This document shows positions 1 through 5,828 of a stretch of 6,994 nt of DNA, piece after piece (position 1 is the first letter of the stretch; the number at the start of each line of letters is the position of its first letter). Under the pieces are notes generated by a model. That model was not told the DNA's origin, did no database searches, and saw only the letters and a list, made by a program, of their open reading frames with translations. The position numbers and the translations under genes were made by a program. The stretch is from assembly GCA_013329355.1 (NCBI GenBank), contig DUKK01000090.1, positions 1 to 6,994 on the forward strand, given 5' to 3'. Source of the stretch: Candidatus Poseidoniaceae archaeon. Lineage in GTDB: Archaea; Thermoplasmatota; Poseidoniia; Poseidoniales; Poseidoniaceae.

Positions 1-1
1 A

Positions 2-1063
2 ATTCAAGGTATGCACCCTGCTCTCCGAAGCAGAATTAGAGGATATGGCTACGAGGTATACGTAAATTCAGACATGCCTGACACCTCTAGGAATCGTCGT
101 CGTTTGATTCGCTTTATTGCTCAAGAGGTCATAAAGGACATGGGGACAAACCGAGAAATTCCTCACTTCGACAAATCAGCAGTTGCTATCATCCTTCGTG
201 AAGCTCAACGCAGGGCTGGCAGAAGAGGAAAACTATCTCTCCGCTTAAGAGAACTGGGTGGTCTTATCAGAATAGCAGGTGACTTGGCCAGTGAAGATGG
301 CTCAAAGTATACCACTGGCGCACACGTGCTGGGCGCCAGAAACATCGCTAAGCCACTCGAGCAGCAAGTCGCTGACCGGATGATTGAGCGCCGCCGAGAC
401 TACTCATTGATAGTTAACTCAGGAGAAAGAGTAGGTAGGGTAAATGATCTGGCAGTACTCGGTGCTAATTCTGGCCTGTCCGACTTCAGCGGCATCATGC
501 TACCTGTAGAGGCACTAGTAACGCCATCCCAGGGTGGTGGTGGCAAGATACATGCAACAGGAGGACTTTCCGACCTAGCGAAAGAGAGCGTAACGAATGT
601 TAGTGCGGTAATCAAAAAACTAACTGGAAAAGATATCTCAGATTACGATATCCACATACAATTCGTCGATACACATGGCGTTGACGGCGATTCTGCCTCG
701 ATTACGATCGCAACCGCAGTGATATCAGCGCTTGAAGAAATACCAATAAGGCAAGATTTAGCTATGACAGGGTCACTATCAGTCAGAGGAGAAGTTTTGC
801 CGATAGGCGGGGTTACTGCTAAAATTGAAGCCGCTGCCTTTTCGGGCATTAAGACAGTTGTTGTACCAAGAGCAAACATGCAAGATGTTCTGATTGATGA
901 CAAATACGTCGGTAAGATTGAAGTTATTGCAGTAGATTCACTAGATGAGGTTATGGAACAGGCGCTAATCAAGCACGAGCATAAGGCTGGCTTGGTAGAA
1001 CGCCTTGGCAGTGTTATTGACAGACTCACCCCTGAGGTAACCAAAAAATCCCCATCTGCATGA
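2..1063 (+). CDS. lonB: Archaeal Lon protease (LonB type), C-terminal part; 5' end off the window
   Basis: The frame is open from base 2 and enters at the end of the AAA+ module (motif MHPALRSRIRGYG just inside), so the N-terminal ATPase and the membrane segments typical of archaeal LonB lie off the left edge. A helical small ATPase domain follows. The protease domain occupies roughly residues 130-325, numbered from the Met at base 11. The Ser-Lys dyad is visible: Ser228 in GDSAS and Lys271 in TAKIEAA. The 43-residue spacing matches that known for archaeal LonB. The GDSAS form rather than GPSAG, and the motif MTGSLSVRGEVLPIGG, are typical of LonB. The enzyme is an ATP-driven protease that, in characterised archaea, is anchored to the cytoplasmic membrane and degrades misfolded and regulatory proteins. 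The C-terminus ends in a normal stop, and the active site is intact. A 62-bp gap containing a dyad separates it from the transporter downstream. Confidence 0.96.
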   Translation: MQGMHPALRSRIRGYGYEVYVNSDMPDTSRNRRRLIRFIAQEVIKDMGTNREIPHFDKSAVAIILREAQRRAGRRGKLSLRLRELGGLIRIAGDLASEDGSKYTTGAHVLGARNIAKPLEQQVADRMIERRRDYSLIVNSGERVGRVNDLAVLGANSGLSDFSGIMLPVEALVTPSQGGGGKIHATGGLSDLAKESVTNVSAVIKKLTGKDISDYDIHIQFVDTHGVDGDSASITIATAVISALEEIPIRQDLAMTGSLSVRGEVLPIGGVTAKIEAAAFSGIKTVVVPRANMQDVLIDDKYVGKIEVIAVDSLDEVMEQALIKHEHKAGLVERLGSVIDRLTPEVTKKSPSA

Positions 1064-1080
1064 AGTAAATTATTTGCTTC
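1062..1080. promoter_or_regulatory. 19-bp dyad (9-1-9) between lonB and the transporter gene; possible operator or hairpin
   Basis: GAAGTAAAT, one central T (1071), then ATTTGCTTC form an inverted repeat with one imperfect pair (T opposite G). It starts within the lonB stop codon. An A/T core (TAAATTATT, 1066-1074) lies inside it and could serve as a TATA element with a start near 1097. This is compatible with a repressor site overlying the transporter promoter. As RNA it could also form a short hairpin after lonB, but no T-run follows, which argues against a simple terminator. The dyad is seen directly; its role is inference. Confidence 0.4.
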
Positions 1081-1125
1081 ACACATTGCGTTGACTAGAA
1101 AAACCATGAGCAATGAGACGACAAT

Positions 1126-2475
1126 ATGACTGTCAGTCAACCTGCTGAACCTGTGGTTGCAGCCGGCAGAGGTGCACTAATTGTGCTATTTCTAGCGACG
1201 GTGATTGACATGATAGGTTTCGGTATTGTCATACCATTTCTCACCTACTTGGTTGAGGATTTAGCGGCTGCTCAGGGTATCGTTGAGGTTGGTCTGTGGG
1301 TTGGTTTGCTGATGACATCATACTCCGCAGCACAGTTTCTATTCTCGCCGTTTTGGGGCTCACTTTCCGATCGTATTGGTCGCAGACCTGTTTTAATGGT
1401 AGGTTTAATTGGTAACACGGTATTTTTCACCATGTTTGGTTTAGCAAATACATTGTTCATCGCTTTGACTGCTAGATTTATGGCAGGAGTTTTCAACGGT
1501 AATTTAGCGGTCGCAAGAGCATATATTGGTGACGTATCAACCCCTTTACAGCTAAACACCCGCATGGGTTTGATAGGTGCAGCCTTTGGCTTGGGTTTCA
1601 CCATTGGACCATTTATTGGTGGAGAATTATCGAACCCTGCAACAAAATGGGATTTCTTTGTTGGCACCATATTTGAGACATACCCATATCTGCTACCATG
1701 CGTTGCAGCCGGAGCGTTATCATTAATTTCATTCATTTATGCTTATTTCTACCTTCCTGAATCTTTGCCAAAATCTAGGCGGGCGACTAAGGAAAGAGTA
1801 AATTGGCCAGAAAGGTTGAGAACCTCTTTCAAGCAGTCTTACTCGATGCTGAATAAAGGATCGATTTCAATTATAATATGGGCGACTATGCTTTTCATAT
1901 TCGGTTTTACCATCATGCACGCGGTATTCATATTATACACTGGAATGCCGTTAGATGATGGTGGATTAGGTTATAATGAGGCGCAAAATGGAAGGATTTT
2001 TGCCGTAATCGGTATTGCTGGAATAGTTACTCAAGGTTTACTCATTGGTCCATTGTCAAAGCGGCTAGGTGCCAAAAGGATGCTTCCATTATCGTGTTTT
2101 ATTTGTGGCACTGGATTAGTGTTAATCCCATATACACAGGCGGAATATGCAACGGTCCAACTAGTACTTGTTGCAATAATTGTCGCTGTCGGCAGTGGAC
2201 TGTTCCAGCCATCTTCTTCTACATTATTGACCACATTCGCAAAGCATGAGGGCATAAACCTTGGAATTGTGATGGGTGCTCAGGAATCTGTCAGTTCTTT
2301 TGCTCGTATATTGGGCCCGTTAACAGGTGGTCTAGTGTGGACTTTTACAGTTTCTCGAGATTGGCCGTTAGATTATCATACCGCATTTCACATGTGTGGC
2401 ATACTGATGTTGTGCTCGGCACTTCTGTCACTAAGGATCAAGGTTTTACCAGATGCTTACTATGAGGAATCATAA
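1126..2475 (+). CDS. Major facilitator superfamily transporter, DHA1/TetA-like drug:H+ antiporter family
   Basis: This is a 449-residue integral membrane protein with a regular run of about 12 hydrophobic segments. The first helix carries the acidic residue Asp28 in IDMIGFGIVIP, as in TetA-type exporters. The loop between helices 2 and 3 has the MFS motif A, GSLSDRIGRRPVL (residues 78-90). Helix 4 has RFMAGVFNGN (Arg117). GLGFTIGPFIGG (155-166) resembles antiporter motif C. A weaker second motif A copy, GPLSKRLGAKR, is at 308-318 in the C-terminal half, and the central cytoplasmic loop spans about 213-245. The likely role is proton-coupled efflux of a small molecule across the cytoplasmic membrane; the substrate cannot be read from sequence. 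The ATG at 1126 has no clear Shine-Dalgarno and follows the dyad at 1062-1080. The stop overlaps the convergent UPF0147 gene by 6 bp. Tetracycline resistance should not be assumed, as this family is functionally broad. Confidence 0.92.
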   Translation: MTVSQPAEPVVAAGRGALIVLFLATVIDMIGFGIVIPFLTYLVEDLAAAQGIVEVGLWVGLLMTSYSAAQFLFSPFWGSLSDRIGRRPVLMVGLIGNTVFFTMFGLANTLFIALTARFMAGVFNGNLAVARAYIGDVSTPLQLNTRMGLIGAAFGLGFTIGPFIGGELSNPATKWDFFVGTIFETYPYLLPCVAAGALSLISFIYAYFYLPESLPKSRRATKERVNWPERLRTSFKQSYSMLNKGSISIIIWATMLFIFGFTIMHAVFILYTGMPLDDGGLGYNEAQNGRIFAVIGIAGIVTQGLLIGPLSKRLGAKRMLPLSCFICGTGLVLIPYTQAEYATVQLVLVAIIVAVGSGLFQPSSSTLLTTFAKHEGINLGIVMGAQESVSSFARILGPLTGGLVWTFTVSRDWPLDYHTAFHMCGILMLCSALLSLRIKVLPDAYYEES

Positions 2476-2736
2476 CACTTCGGTAAGTATTTTCTCTAAT
2501 TCAGTATTTATCATTAGGATAAGCGTGCCAAATTCCGGAGGTATGTTTGGGTCTTCGTACAATTCTTCCAGTTTTGATTGACTCATGGCAATTCGGACAT
2601 CAAGCTTTTTGCTTTTGTTAAGTAACCACTGGTCGCAGGCCTCTTTAGCCTGTCTGCGAATATTTCTCGGGACTTTTGGGTCGTCAATTTGATTGATGAC
2701 AGTTGCCACTTGCTGTAATCTTGTTTCTATGTCCAT
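2470..2736 (-). CDS. UPF0147 family protein, conserved archaeal, function unknown
   Basis: This is an 88-residue helical protein beginning MDIETRLQQV. Its core DDPKVPRNIRRQAKEACDQW and the later LDVRIAMSQSKLEELYEDPNIPP match the UPF0147 pattern known from many archaea, with two repeated helical units each carrying a D/EDP-x-hP motif. The size agrees with the family (about 90 residues). An ATG 66 bases further upstream (2802) is in frame, but I prefer 2736. GGAGG sits 7 bases before it, homology starts there, and the upstream 22 codons would fill the divergent promoter region. The protein is probably cytoplasmic; no function is established to my knowledge. The gene runs against the transporter gene and overlaps its end by 6 bp. 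It diverges from the prepilin peptidase gene with a 75-bp intergenic region. Confidence 0.88.
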   Translation of the reverse strand: MDIETRLQQVATVINQIDDPKVPRNIRRQAKEACDQWLLNKSKKLDVRIAMSQSKLEELYEDPNIPPEFGTLILMINTELEKILTEVL

Positions 2737-2743
2737 GCTCAGT

Positions 2744-2748
2744 CCTCC
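2744..2748 (-). promoter_or_regulatory. Shine-Dalgarno of the UPF0147 gene (decides the start)
   Basis: On the minus strand GGAGG ends 7 bases before the ATG at 2736. No comparable site precedes the alternative in-frame ATG at 2802. This supports the shorter 88-residue product. Confidence 0.75.
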
Positions 2749-2782
2749 AATGCTGGGTAATGCACTCTCTCGGTAGGCCGCC

Positions 2783-2790
2783 TTTAAATT
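2783..2790. promoter_or_regulatory. TATA-like element TTTAAATT between divergent genes, possibly used in both directions
   Basis: TTTAAA (2783-2788) is its own reverse complement and is the only A/T-rich block in the 75-bp intergenic region. Its centre is about 26 bases before the ATG at 2812, the usual archaeal TATA-to-start distance, which implies a leaderless prepilin peptidase mRNA. In the other direction, initiation would fall near 2759-2760, giving a leader of about 23 bases that contains the UPF0147 Shine-Dalgarno. Position and symmetry are seen; use in both directions is inference. Confidence 0.5.
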
Positions 2791-2811
2791 CATTGTCGAC
2801 AAGCGCCTGTC

Positions 2812-3807
2812 ATGGCACTGACAAGCGAGCAGATACTAGGCTGGAGTAGGGTAGGTGTTCTACTGCTTGGTATGGGCTGGGCTGCTTGGATGGACCATAA
2901 GGCTCGCAAGGTGAGTAACGAACACTGGCTAGTTTGGGTCAAACCTGCTGTCTTCATATGGTGTTTGGAGTTACTAGCCCGAGATGCAGATTGGACTGTC
3001 TTTTTGACTGCGTCGGCAATTGTCGCATATGCCTCTATGGCAGTAATTGGGCGACCAACGGTTAAAGACATCCTCGCAGGGAATCGCGAGGATATCATCG
3101 TGTCAGTTTGGTACTTGGTTAGCTTTCTAGGTGTTGCTTTTGGCATGGTGAAGTATAGTGATGTTGACTTGCTTGATTTGCTGCTAGGTGAAGCAACTGG
3201 TATGGTTGCATTGTACTGGATGACACTTTCTGGTTTATTGGTGATTTTTGTAATTGATTTGGGCTGGAGGTTACGATTAATTCATGGCGGTGCTGATGCA
3301 AAGGCGTTGATGTGGGTGGCAATATTAATTCCTAATTGGTCGACAATGCCAGTAATCACTGATTATAATCGGGAGATTATACTGCAGTTGCCTCCAGCAA
3401 TCTCCCTTCTAATGTGGGGTGGTTTGACATTTCTCTTAATCCCTCTAGTATTAGTGGTTAAGAACCTAGTTCAGGGTAATGTAAAGTCGCTTAGAGACTT
3501 GCGAATGTTTTGGCATTCCACGGTAATGAGCTTAGATAAGGTGCAACAGAGCCATGTTTGGTTGCTGAGTTCAATTATCAAAATGCCTAACGGACAAGTG
3601 AGTGTATATCATCGTACTAGAGCACCACGTCGAACTCCGAGTGAACAAGAATTGTCCGAGCAAATAGCGACACTGCGACATAATAATATCGAGGAGGTCT
3701 GGGTTAGCTACAAATTGCCTTTACTGGTATTTCTTTTTCCGGTAATAATACCGATGGCAATATTTGGTGATATCACAGTGATTATCTTGCAAGTAATCGG
3801 GTTATGA
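2812..3807 (+). CDS. A24 family prepilin/preflagellin peptidase (archaeal FlaK/PibD-like)
   Basis: This is a 331-residue polytopic membrane aspartic protease. The first catalytic Asp is Asp28 in WMDHKARKVSN, following a hydrophobic first segment. The second is Asp162 in GGADAKAL (residues 159-166), the variable form of the GxGD signature. The last part has VWVSYKLPLLVFLFP followed by a GD, which resembles the C-terminal end of archaeal FlaK-type enzymes (WVTPKIPF and a terminal helix). Roughly seven or eight hydrophobic segments can be seen, with a soluble stretch at about 222-300. Such enzymes cut class III signal peptides from archaellins and type IV pilins at the cytoplasmic face of the membrane. 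No pilin or secretion ATPase gene is in the window, so the substrate set is unknown. No Shine-Dalgarno precedes the ATG. A TATA-like block 26 bases upstream suggests a leaderless transcript. The stop lies 3 bp from the convergent L40e stop. Confidence 0.87.
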   Translation: MALTSEQILGWSRVGVLLLGMGWAAWMDHKARKVSNEHWLVWVKPAVFIWCLELLARDADWTVFLTASAIVAYASMAVIGRPTVKDILAGNREDIIVSVWYLVSFLGVAFGMVKYSDVDLLDLLLGEATGMVALYWMTLSGLLVIFVIDLGWRLRLIHGGADAKALMWVAILIPNWSTMPVITDYNREIILQLPPAISLLMWGGLTFLLIPLVLVVKNLVQGNVKSLRDLRMFWHSTVMSLDKVQQSHVWLLSSIIKMPNGQVSVYHRTRAPRRTPSEQELSEQIATLRHNNIEEVWVSYKLPLLVFLFPVIIPMAIFGDITVIILQVIGL

Positions 3808-3810
3808 TGT

Positions 3811-3960
3811 TCAAGCACCTTTACGTTCGATATTTTTCGGACGGAGACCTTTGTAGTTACACTTCCTACATTTGACTGCACGATATGCAAGCCTTGCATT
3901 GCATTTCATGCAAATCTTCTTGCGAAGCATTCTTGCTTCTGCTTCGGGGAACCGTGCCAT
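3811..3960 (-). CDS. rpl40e: Large ribosomal subunit protein L40e
   Basis: This is a 49-residue gene, MARFPEAEARMLRKK at its start and ending KGLRPKNIERKGA. It has the four zinc ligands Cys17, Cys20, Cys31 and Cys34 in a CxxC-x10-CxxC arrangement, and many Lys/Arg. This is the normal length and pattern of archaeal L40e (the eukaryotic form is made as a ubiquitin fusion). It is a structural zinc protein of the 50S subunit. The start is supported by GGTGG 7 bases upstream. The gene converges on the prepilin peptidase gene with only 3 bp between the stop codons, and diverges from the MBL-fold gene across 101 bp. It is easily missed by length-filtered gene finding. Confidence 0.95.
   Translation of the reverse strand: MARFPEAEARMLRKKICMKCNARLAYRAVKCRKCNYKGLRPKNIERKGA
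3831..3837 (+). terminator. Candidate T-rich terminator after the prepilin peptidase gene
   Basis: TATTTTT lies 24-30 bases past the peptidase stop, within the antisense of rpl40e. A five-T run at this distance fits an archaeal U-rich termination site, but it is short and could be chance. Confidence 0.25.
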
Positions 3961-3967
3961 ATTCGGT

Positions 3968-3972
3968 CCACC
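3968..3972 (-). promoter_or_regulatory. Shine-Dalgarno of rpl40e
   Basis: GGTGG on the minus strand ends 7 bases before the L40e ATG, the same spacing as in the UPF0147 and Cys4-protein genes. It supports the start at 3960. Confidence 0.55.
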
Positions 3973-3981
3973 AACTTCCCC

Positions 3982-3988
3982 TATTTAA
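3982..3988 (-). promoter_or_regulatory. TATA-like element TTAAATA upstream of rpl40e
   Basis: TTAAATA on the minus strand is centred about 25 bases before the L40e ATG, which by itself would predict a leaderless mRNA. That conflicts with the GGTGG site at 3968-3972. A second A/T block (CTAAATC, minus strand, about 4012-4018) would give a leader containing the GGTGG. The sequence cannot settle which one is used. Confidence 0.35.
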
Positions 3989-4005
3989 CCACAACCAAAC
4001 AACCA
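3987..4005. repeat. Three AACCA direct repeats between rpl40e and the MBL-fold gene
   Basis: AACCA occurs at 3987-3991, 3993-3997 and 4001-4005 (TGGTT on the minus strand), just upstream of and touching the L40e TATA-like block. It lies in the 101-bp divergent intergenic region (3961-4061). It could be a regulator or BRE-adjacent site, or simple low complexity. Confidence 0.35.
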
Positions 4006-4061
4006 CGAAGTGATTTAGGGGCAATCACTACATTGAAACACTATTCTTATGAGCGCTAGCC

Positions 4062-4841
4062 ATGCGAATTGTGCGATTACCTGGTATTCATCATGATTCA
4101 AATGTGATTTTAGTAATTGGCACCCTTGGCTGTATCGTTATTGACGCCGGTACTTCATGGTATCAGGCACTCCAACTCGAACGAATTCAAGGAATATTAG
4201 ATGGTAATGAGGGGGATAAACCCACTGTCGATAGAATACTATTGACTTCAAGAAGGTTCCCATGCTCCGGTGGAGCCAACTTTTTGGCCGCACAACTTGG
4301 TAATTGCCCGATTCATATCCACCGAGAAGGACGATCATCCCTGGAAACCGGCGATTTCTTTACCACATGGGCAAACAGATTTGATTCAGACATGCCATTC
4401 ACTAAGACTGAGGTTGTTGAGGACAGTGATGTATTTGCTCTCGGCGATGGGCAGGTATGTGCTTTGGCATTGCCAGGACATTGCTCGGATGGTATGGCTT
4501 ATCACATACCAGAAAAAGAATTGATTATTGTTGGTCAATTACTTCCGCGAGCTGACCGACCAACTAGATGGGATATGCCAACAGGCTGTCTACCAGATAT
4601 CGTTGAAAGCCTAAAGTCAATTAAGAAACTAAAATTAGAAACCATAATACCACTTCAGGGACCTGCGATAAAAGGTAAATCTCATGTAACTGAGACTCTG
4701 AATAGACACATTCGATTCTTTGAAGAATGCATCGAACGTGATGGCAAGGCGCCAAAATCCTGGCCCCGTCCGGCCCAAACGGCGTTATGGTTGACGCCAC
4801 AGCCACCATGGCCTCTTGTTGAAAAAGAGAAAGTTAACTGA
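4062..4841 (+). CDS. Metallo-beta-lactamase-fold protein with metal-binding motifs lost (probable pseudoenzyme)
   Basis: This 259-residue protein follows the MBL-fold layout. It has an N-terminal strand pair ending VIDAG (27-30), then strand, turn and SGGA where THxHxDHxGGA is expected, then PGHCSDG (138-144), IIVGQ where a GD motif is expected, and IIPLQGP where LPGHGP is expected. Lined up on the conserved glycines, motif 1 reads T62-S-R-R-F-P-C-S-G-G71. All four ligand positions are replaced: His to Ser63, His to Arg65, Asp to Pro67, His to Cys68. The bridging Asp is Gln159 and the last His is Gln199. Only His140 remains. The fold assignment is good; hydrolase chemistry by the usual two-metal site is unlikely. 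The frame is intact throughout, so this is not a decayed reading frame. The role is unknown; a binding or regulatory role is possible. There is no Shine-Dalgarno before the ATG. The gene ends 8 bp inside the convergent propeller-like gene. Confidence 0.82.
   Translation: MRIVRLPGIHHDSNVILVIGTLGCIVIDAGTSWYQALQLERIQGILDGNEGDKPTVDRILLTSRRFPCSGGANFLAAQLGNCPIHIHREGRSSLETGDFFTTWANRFDSDMPFTKTEVVEDSDVFALGDGQVCALALPGHCSDGMAYHIPEKELIIVGQLLPRADRPTRWDMPTGCLPDIVESLKSIKKLKLETIIPLQGPAIKGKSHVTETLNRHIRFFEECIERDGKAPKSWPRPAQTALWLTPQPPWPLVEKEKVN
4821..4833 (-). terminator. Candidate T-rich terminator after the propeller-like gene
   Basis: Immediately past the minus-strand stop codon the sequence reads CTTTCTCTTTTTC. 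Archaeal RNA polymerase commonly stops at T-rich non-template tracts without a hairpin. This tract lies inside the 3' end of the opposite MBL-fold gene, where it encodes EKEK. This is inferred from composition and position. Confidence 0.45.
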
Positions 4842-5445
4842 TCATTGGCAGATCGAGCATTGCAACTAGTGGTGAATTATTGGCTTTCTTTTGTAGGAGC
4901 ATTGCGCGTCGGTTTGAGCGTTCGACTTGCTTCTGATAGAATAAATCATTTTTATTGTAGTTTGACTGTATTACGCCTTCCCAATCGTAATTATACTTCG
5001 ACCAACCGCTTTGAATGGTAATTCCACCTTCTAGAGTTCTAATACTTGTTATGCATTCTTCGTGCTTGAATAGTAGGACAAAGTTGTTCGGTACATCCCT
5101 ACCAACTAGCCAAACATGACCGCCATCATCACCGACAAGTAATCTGTCGGATGAATTAGAGATTCGACAAATGGACCTTATTACGGTGCCGGATGTGTCA
5201 TATGCATCTAGCAATTCCAACCTCGGTAGAGATAAGCGAATTACATTGCCCCTAGTGTCGCCGATAACCACAGATTCACAGTAACCCGTTGGCCCCTTCA
5301 TCCCTAGTAATACGGCTGCAGGATACTGCAATCGGTAATTTGTTCTTCGACCACTATTTGGGCGCCAACTAATCATTCCATCATCCAATGCGATCACGTA
5401 TCCTTCATCAAGTATCATGCTTCTGACCACTGTTCCATTTGCCAT
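4834..5445 (-). CDS. Small beta-propeller-like (WD40/PQQ-like repeat) protein, function unknown
   Basis: I do not recognise a named family for this 203-residue protein. It contains about four units of roughly 40-43 residues, with the pattern hhxSI...hhhGDxxGxhxhh. The units are 5-28 (VVRSM to ALDDGMISWRP), 44-72 (AVLLG to VIGDTRGNVIRL), 88-114 (VIRSI to LLVGDDGGHVWLV) and 130-155 (CITSI to QSGW). Units 1 and 3 are close enough to suggest internal duplication. This strand-turn-strand pattern with GD/DDG turns is typical of propeller blades. The last 45 residues are Asn/Lys/Arg rich and include KQVERSNRR. There is no signal peptide or membrane segment, so it is probably cytoplasmic. Four blades are too few for a closed monomeric propeller, so it may oligomerise or pair with a partner. 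The gene lies 68 bp after the Cys4-protein gene, with no Shine-Dalgarno and no clear promoter. It ends 8 bp inside the convergent MBL-fold gene. Confidence 0.65.
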   Translation of the reverse strand: MANGTVVRSMILDEGYVIALDDGMISWRPNSGRRTNYRLQYPAAVLLGMKGPTGYCESVVIGDTRGNVIRLSLPRLELLDAYDTSGTVIRSICRISNSSDRLLVGDDGGHVWLVGRDVPNNFVLLFKHEECITSIRTLEGGITIQSGWSKYNYDWEGVIQSNYNKNDLFYQKQVERSNRRAMLLQKKANNSPLVAMLDLPMIS

Positions 5446-5513
5446 ACATGGGAAATGTCAGCCGTTGGTAGGATTACTTTTCTGAGACCCCTGATCTCAA
5501 AGTGAAAGTGTAA

Positions 5514-5789
5514 TCAATAGGTTTCTTCGTTTTTATTTTCTTTCTTCCATATTCTGTAACATGGCTTGCAGACCCTTACTCTGCCCTTGAGCGCAGTAAA
5601 ATTGCCTTGCCCCCAAACATCAATTGCGTTGTCAAGGGAGAGGGAGCGACCACCCATAGATTTGTCAGCGAACTTGTCGCAACCAGTTATTGCACAAGAC
5701 AATTCACCCTGTGTGGATTTTTTCTTTTCGTTGCCCTTTGCAGACGAATCTTGTTGCCTATGCTTCCTAGCCTTCGCTTTGAAACCCAT
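5514..5789 (-). CDS. Small basic Cys4 (zinc-finger-like) protein, function unknown
   Basis: This is a 91-residue protein. The N-terminus is highly basic and hydrophilic (MGFKAKARKHRQQ, then KGNEKKK), probably disordered and able to contact nucleic acid. A compact part follows with two Cys pairs, Cys32/Cys37 in CAITGC and Cys74/Cys77 in CKPCYRIWKKE, separated by 36 residues. The CxxC followed by a basic aromatic helix resembles a treble-clef-type zinc site. I do not recognise a named family. The gene starts 39 bp after TFB on the same strand, with GGTGG 7 bases before its ATG and no obvious TATA box in the gap, so cotranscription with TFB is likely. A link to transcription or to nucleic-acid binding is inference from composition and context. 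Confidence 0.72.
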   Translation of the reverse strand: MGFKAKARKHRQQDSSAKGNEKKKSTQGELSCAITGCDKFADKSMGGRSLSLDNAIDVWGQGNFTALKGRVRVCKPCYRIWKKENKNEETY

Positions 5790-5796
5790 GCTCTAT

Positions 5797-5801
5797 CCAC
5801 C
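5797..5801 (-). promoter_or_regulatory. Shine-Dalgarno of the Cys4-protein gene
   Basis: GGTGG on the minus strand, with 7 bases to the ATG at 5789, lies in the 39-bp gap after the TFB stop. It supports the chosen start and translation from a shared mRNA. Confidence 0.6.
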
Positions 5802-5828
5802 GGTTTGCGCTTATTCAATGTTAGGGTA

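Noticed and set aside
643..1140. Open frame of 165 codons on the minus strand across the end of lonB
   Set aside because: It lies antisense to the clearly conserved Lon protease domain, is low-complexity Ser/Thr/Ile rich, and has no recognisable motif.
1272..1736. Open frame of 154 codons on the minus strand inside the transporter gene
   Set aside because: It is antisense to a well-supported membrane transporter and its Lys/Pro-rich translation shows no domain.
1126..2475. Calling the transporter a tetracycline resistance gene
   Set aside because: The MFS motifs show family and likely antiport only. TetA-like proteins in archaea have diverse or unknown substrates.
2737..2802. N-terminal extension of UPF0147 to the ATG at 2802
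   Set aside because: There is no Shine-Dalgarno at 2802, the family similarity begins at the internal Met, and the extension would cover the divergent promoter.
4062..4841. MBL-fold gene as a decayed pseudogene or sequencing artefact
   Set aside because: The 259-codon frame is uninterrupted, and fold landmarks on both sides of each lost ligand stay in register, so frameshift error does not explain the missing residues.
5483..5499. TGAGA/TCTCA hairpin between the Cys4 and propeller-like genes as a terminator
   Set aside because: The stem is only 5 bp with a 7-base loop and no T-run follows on either strand, so chance is as likely.
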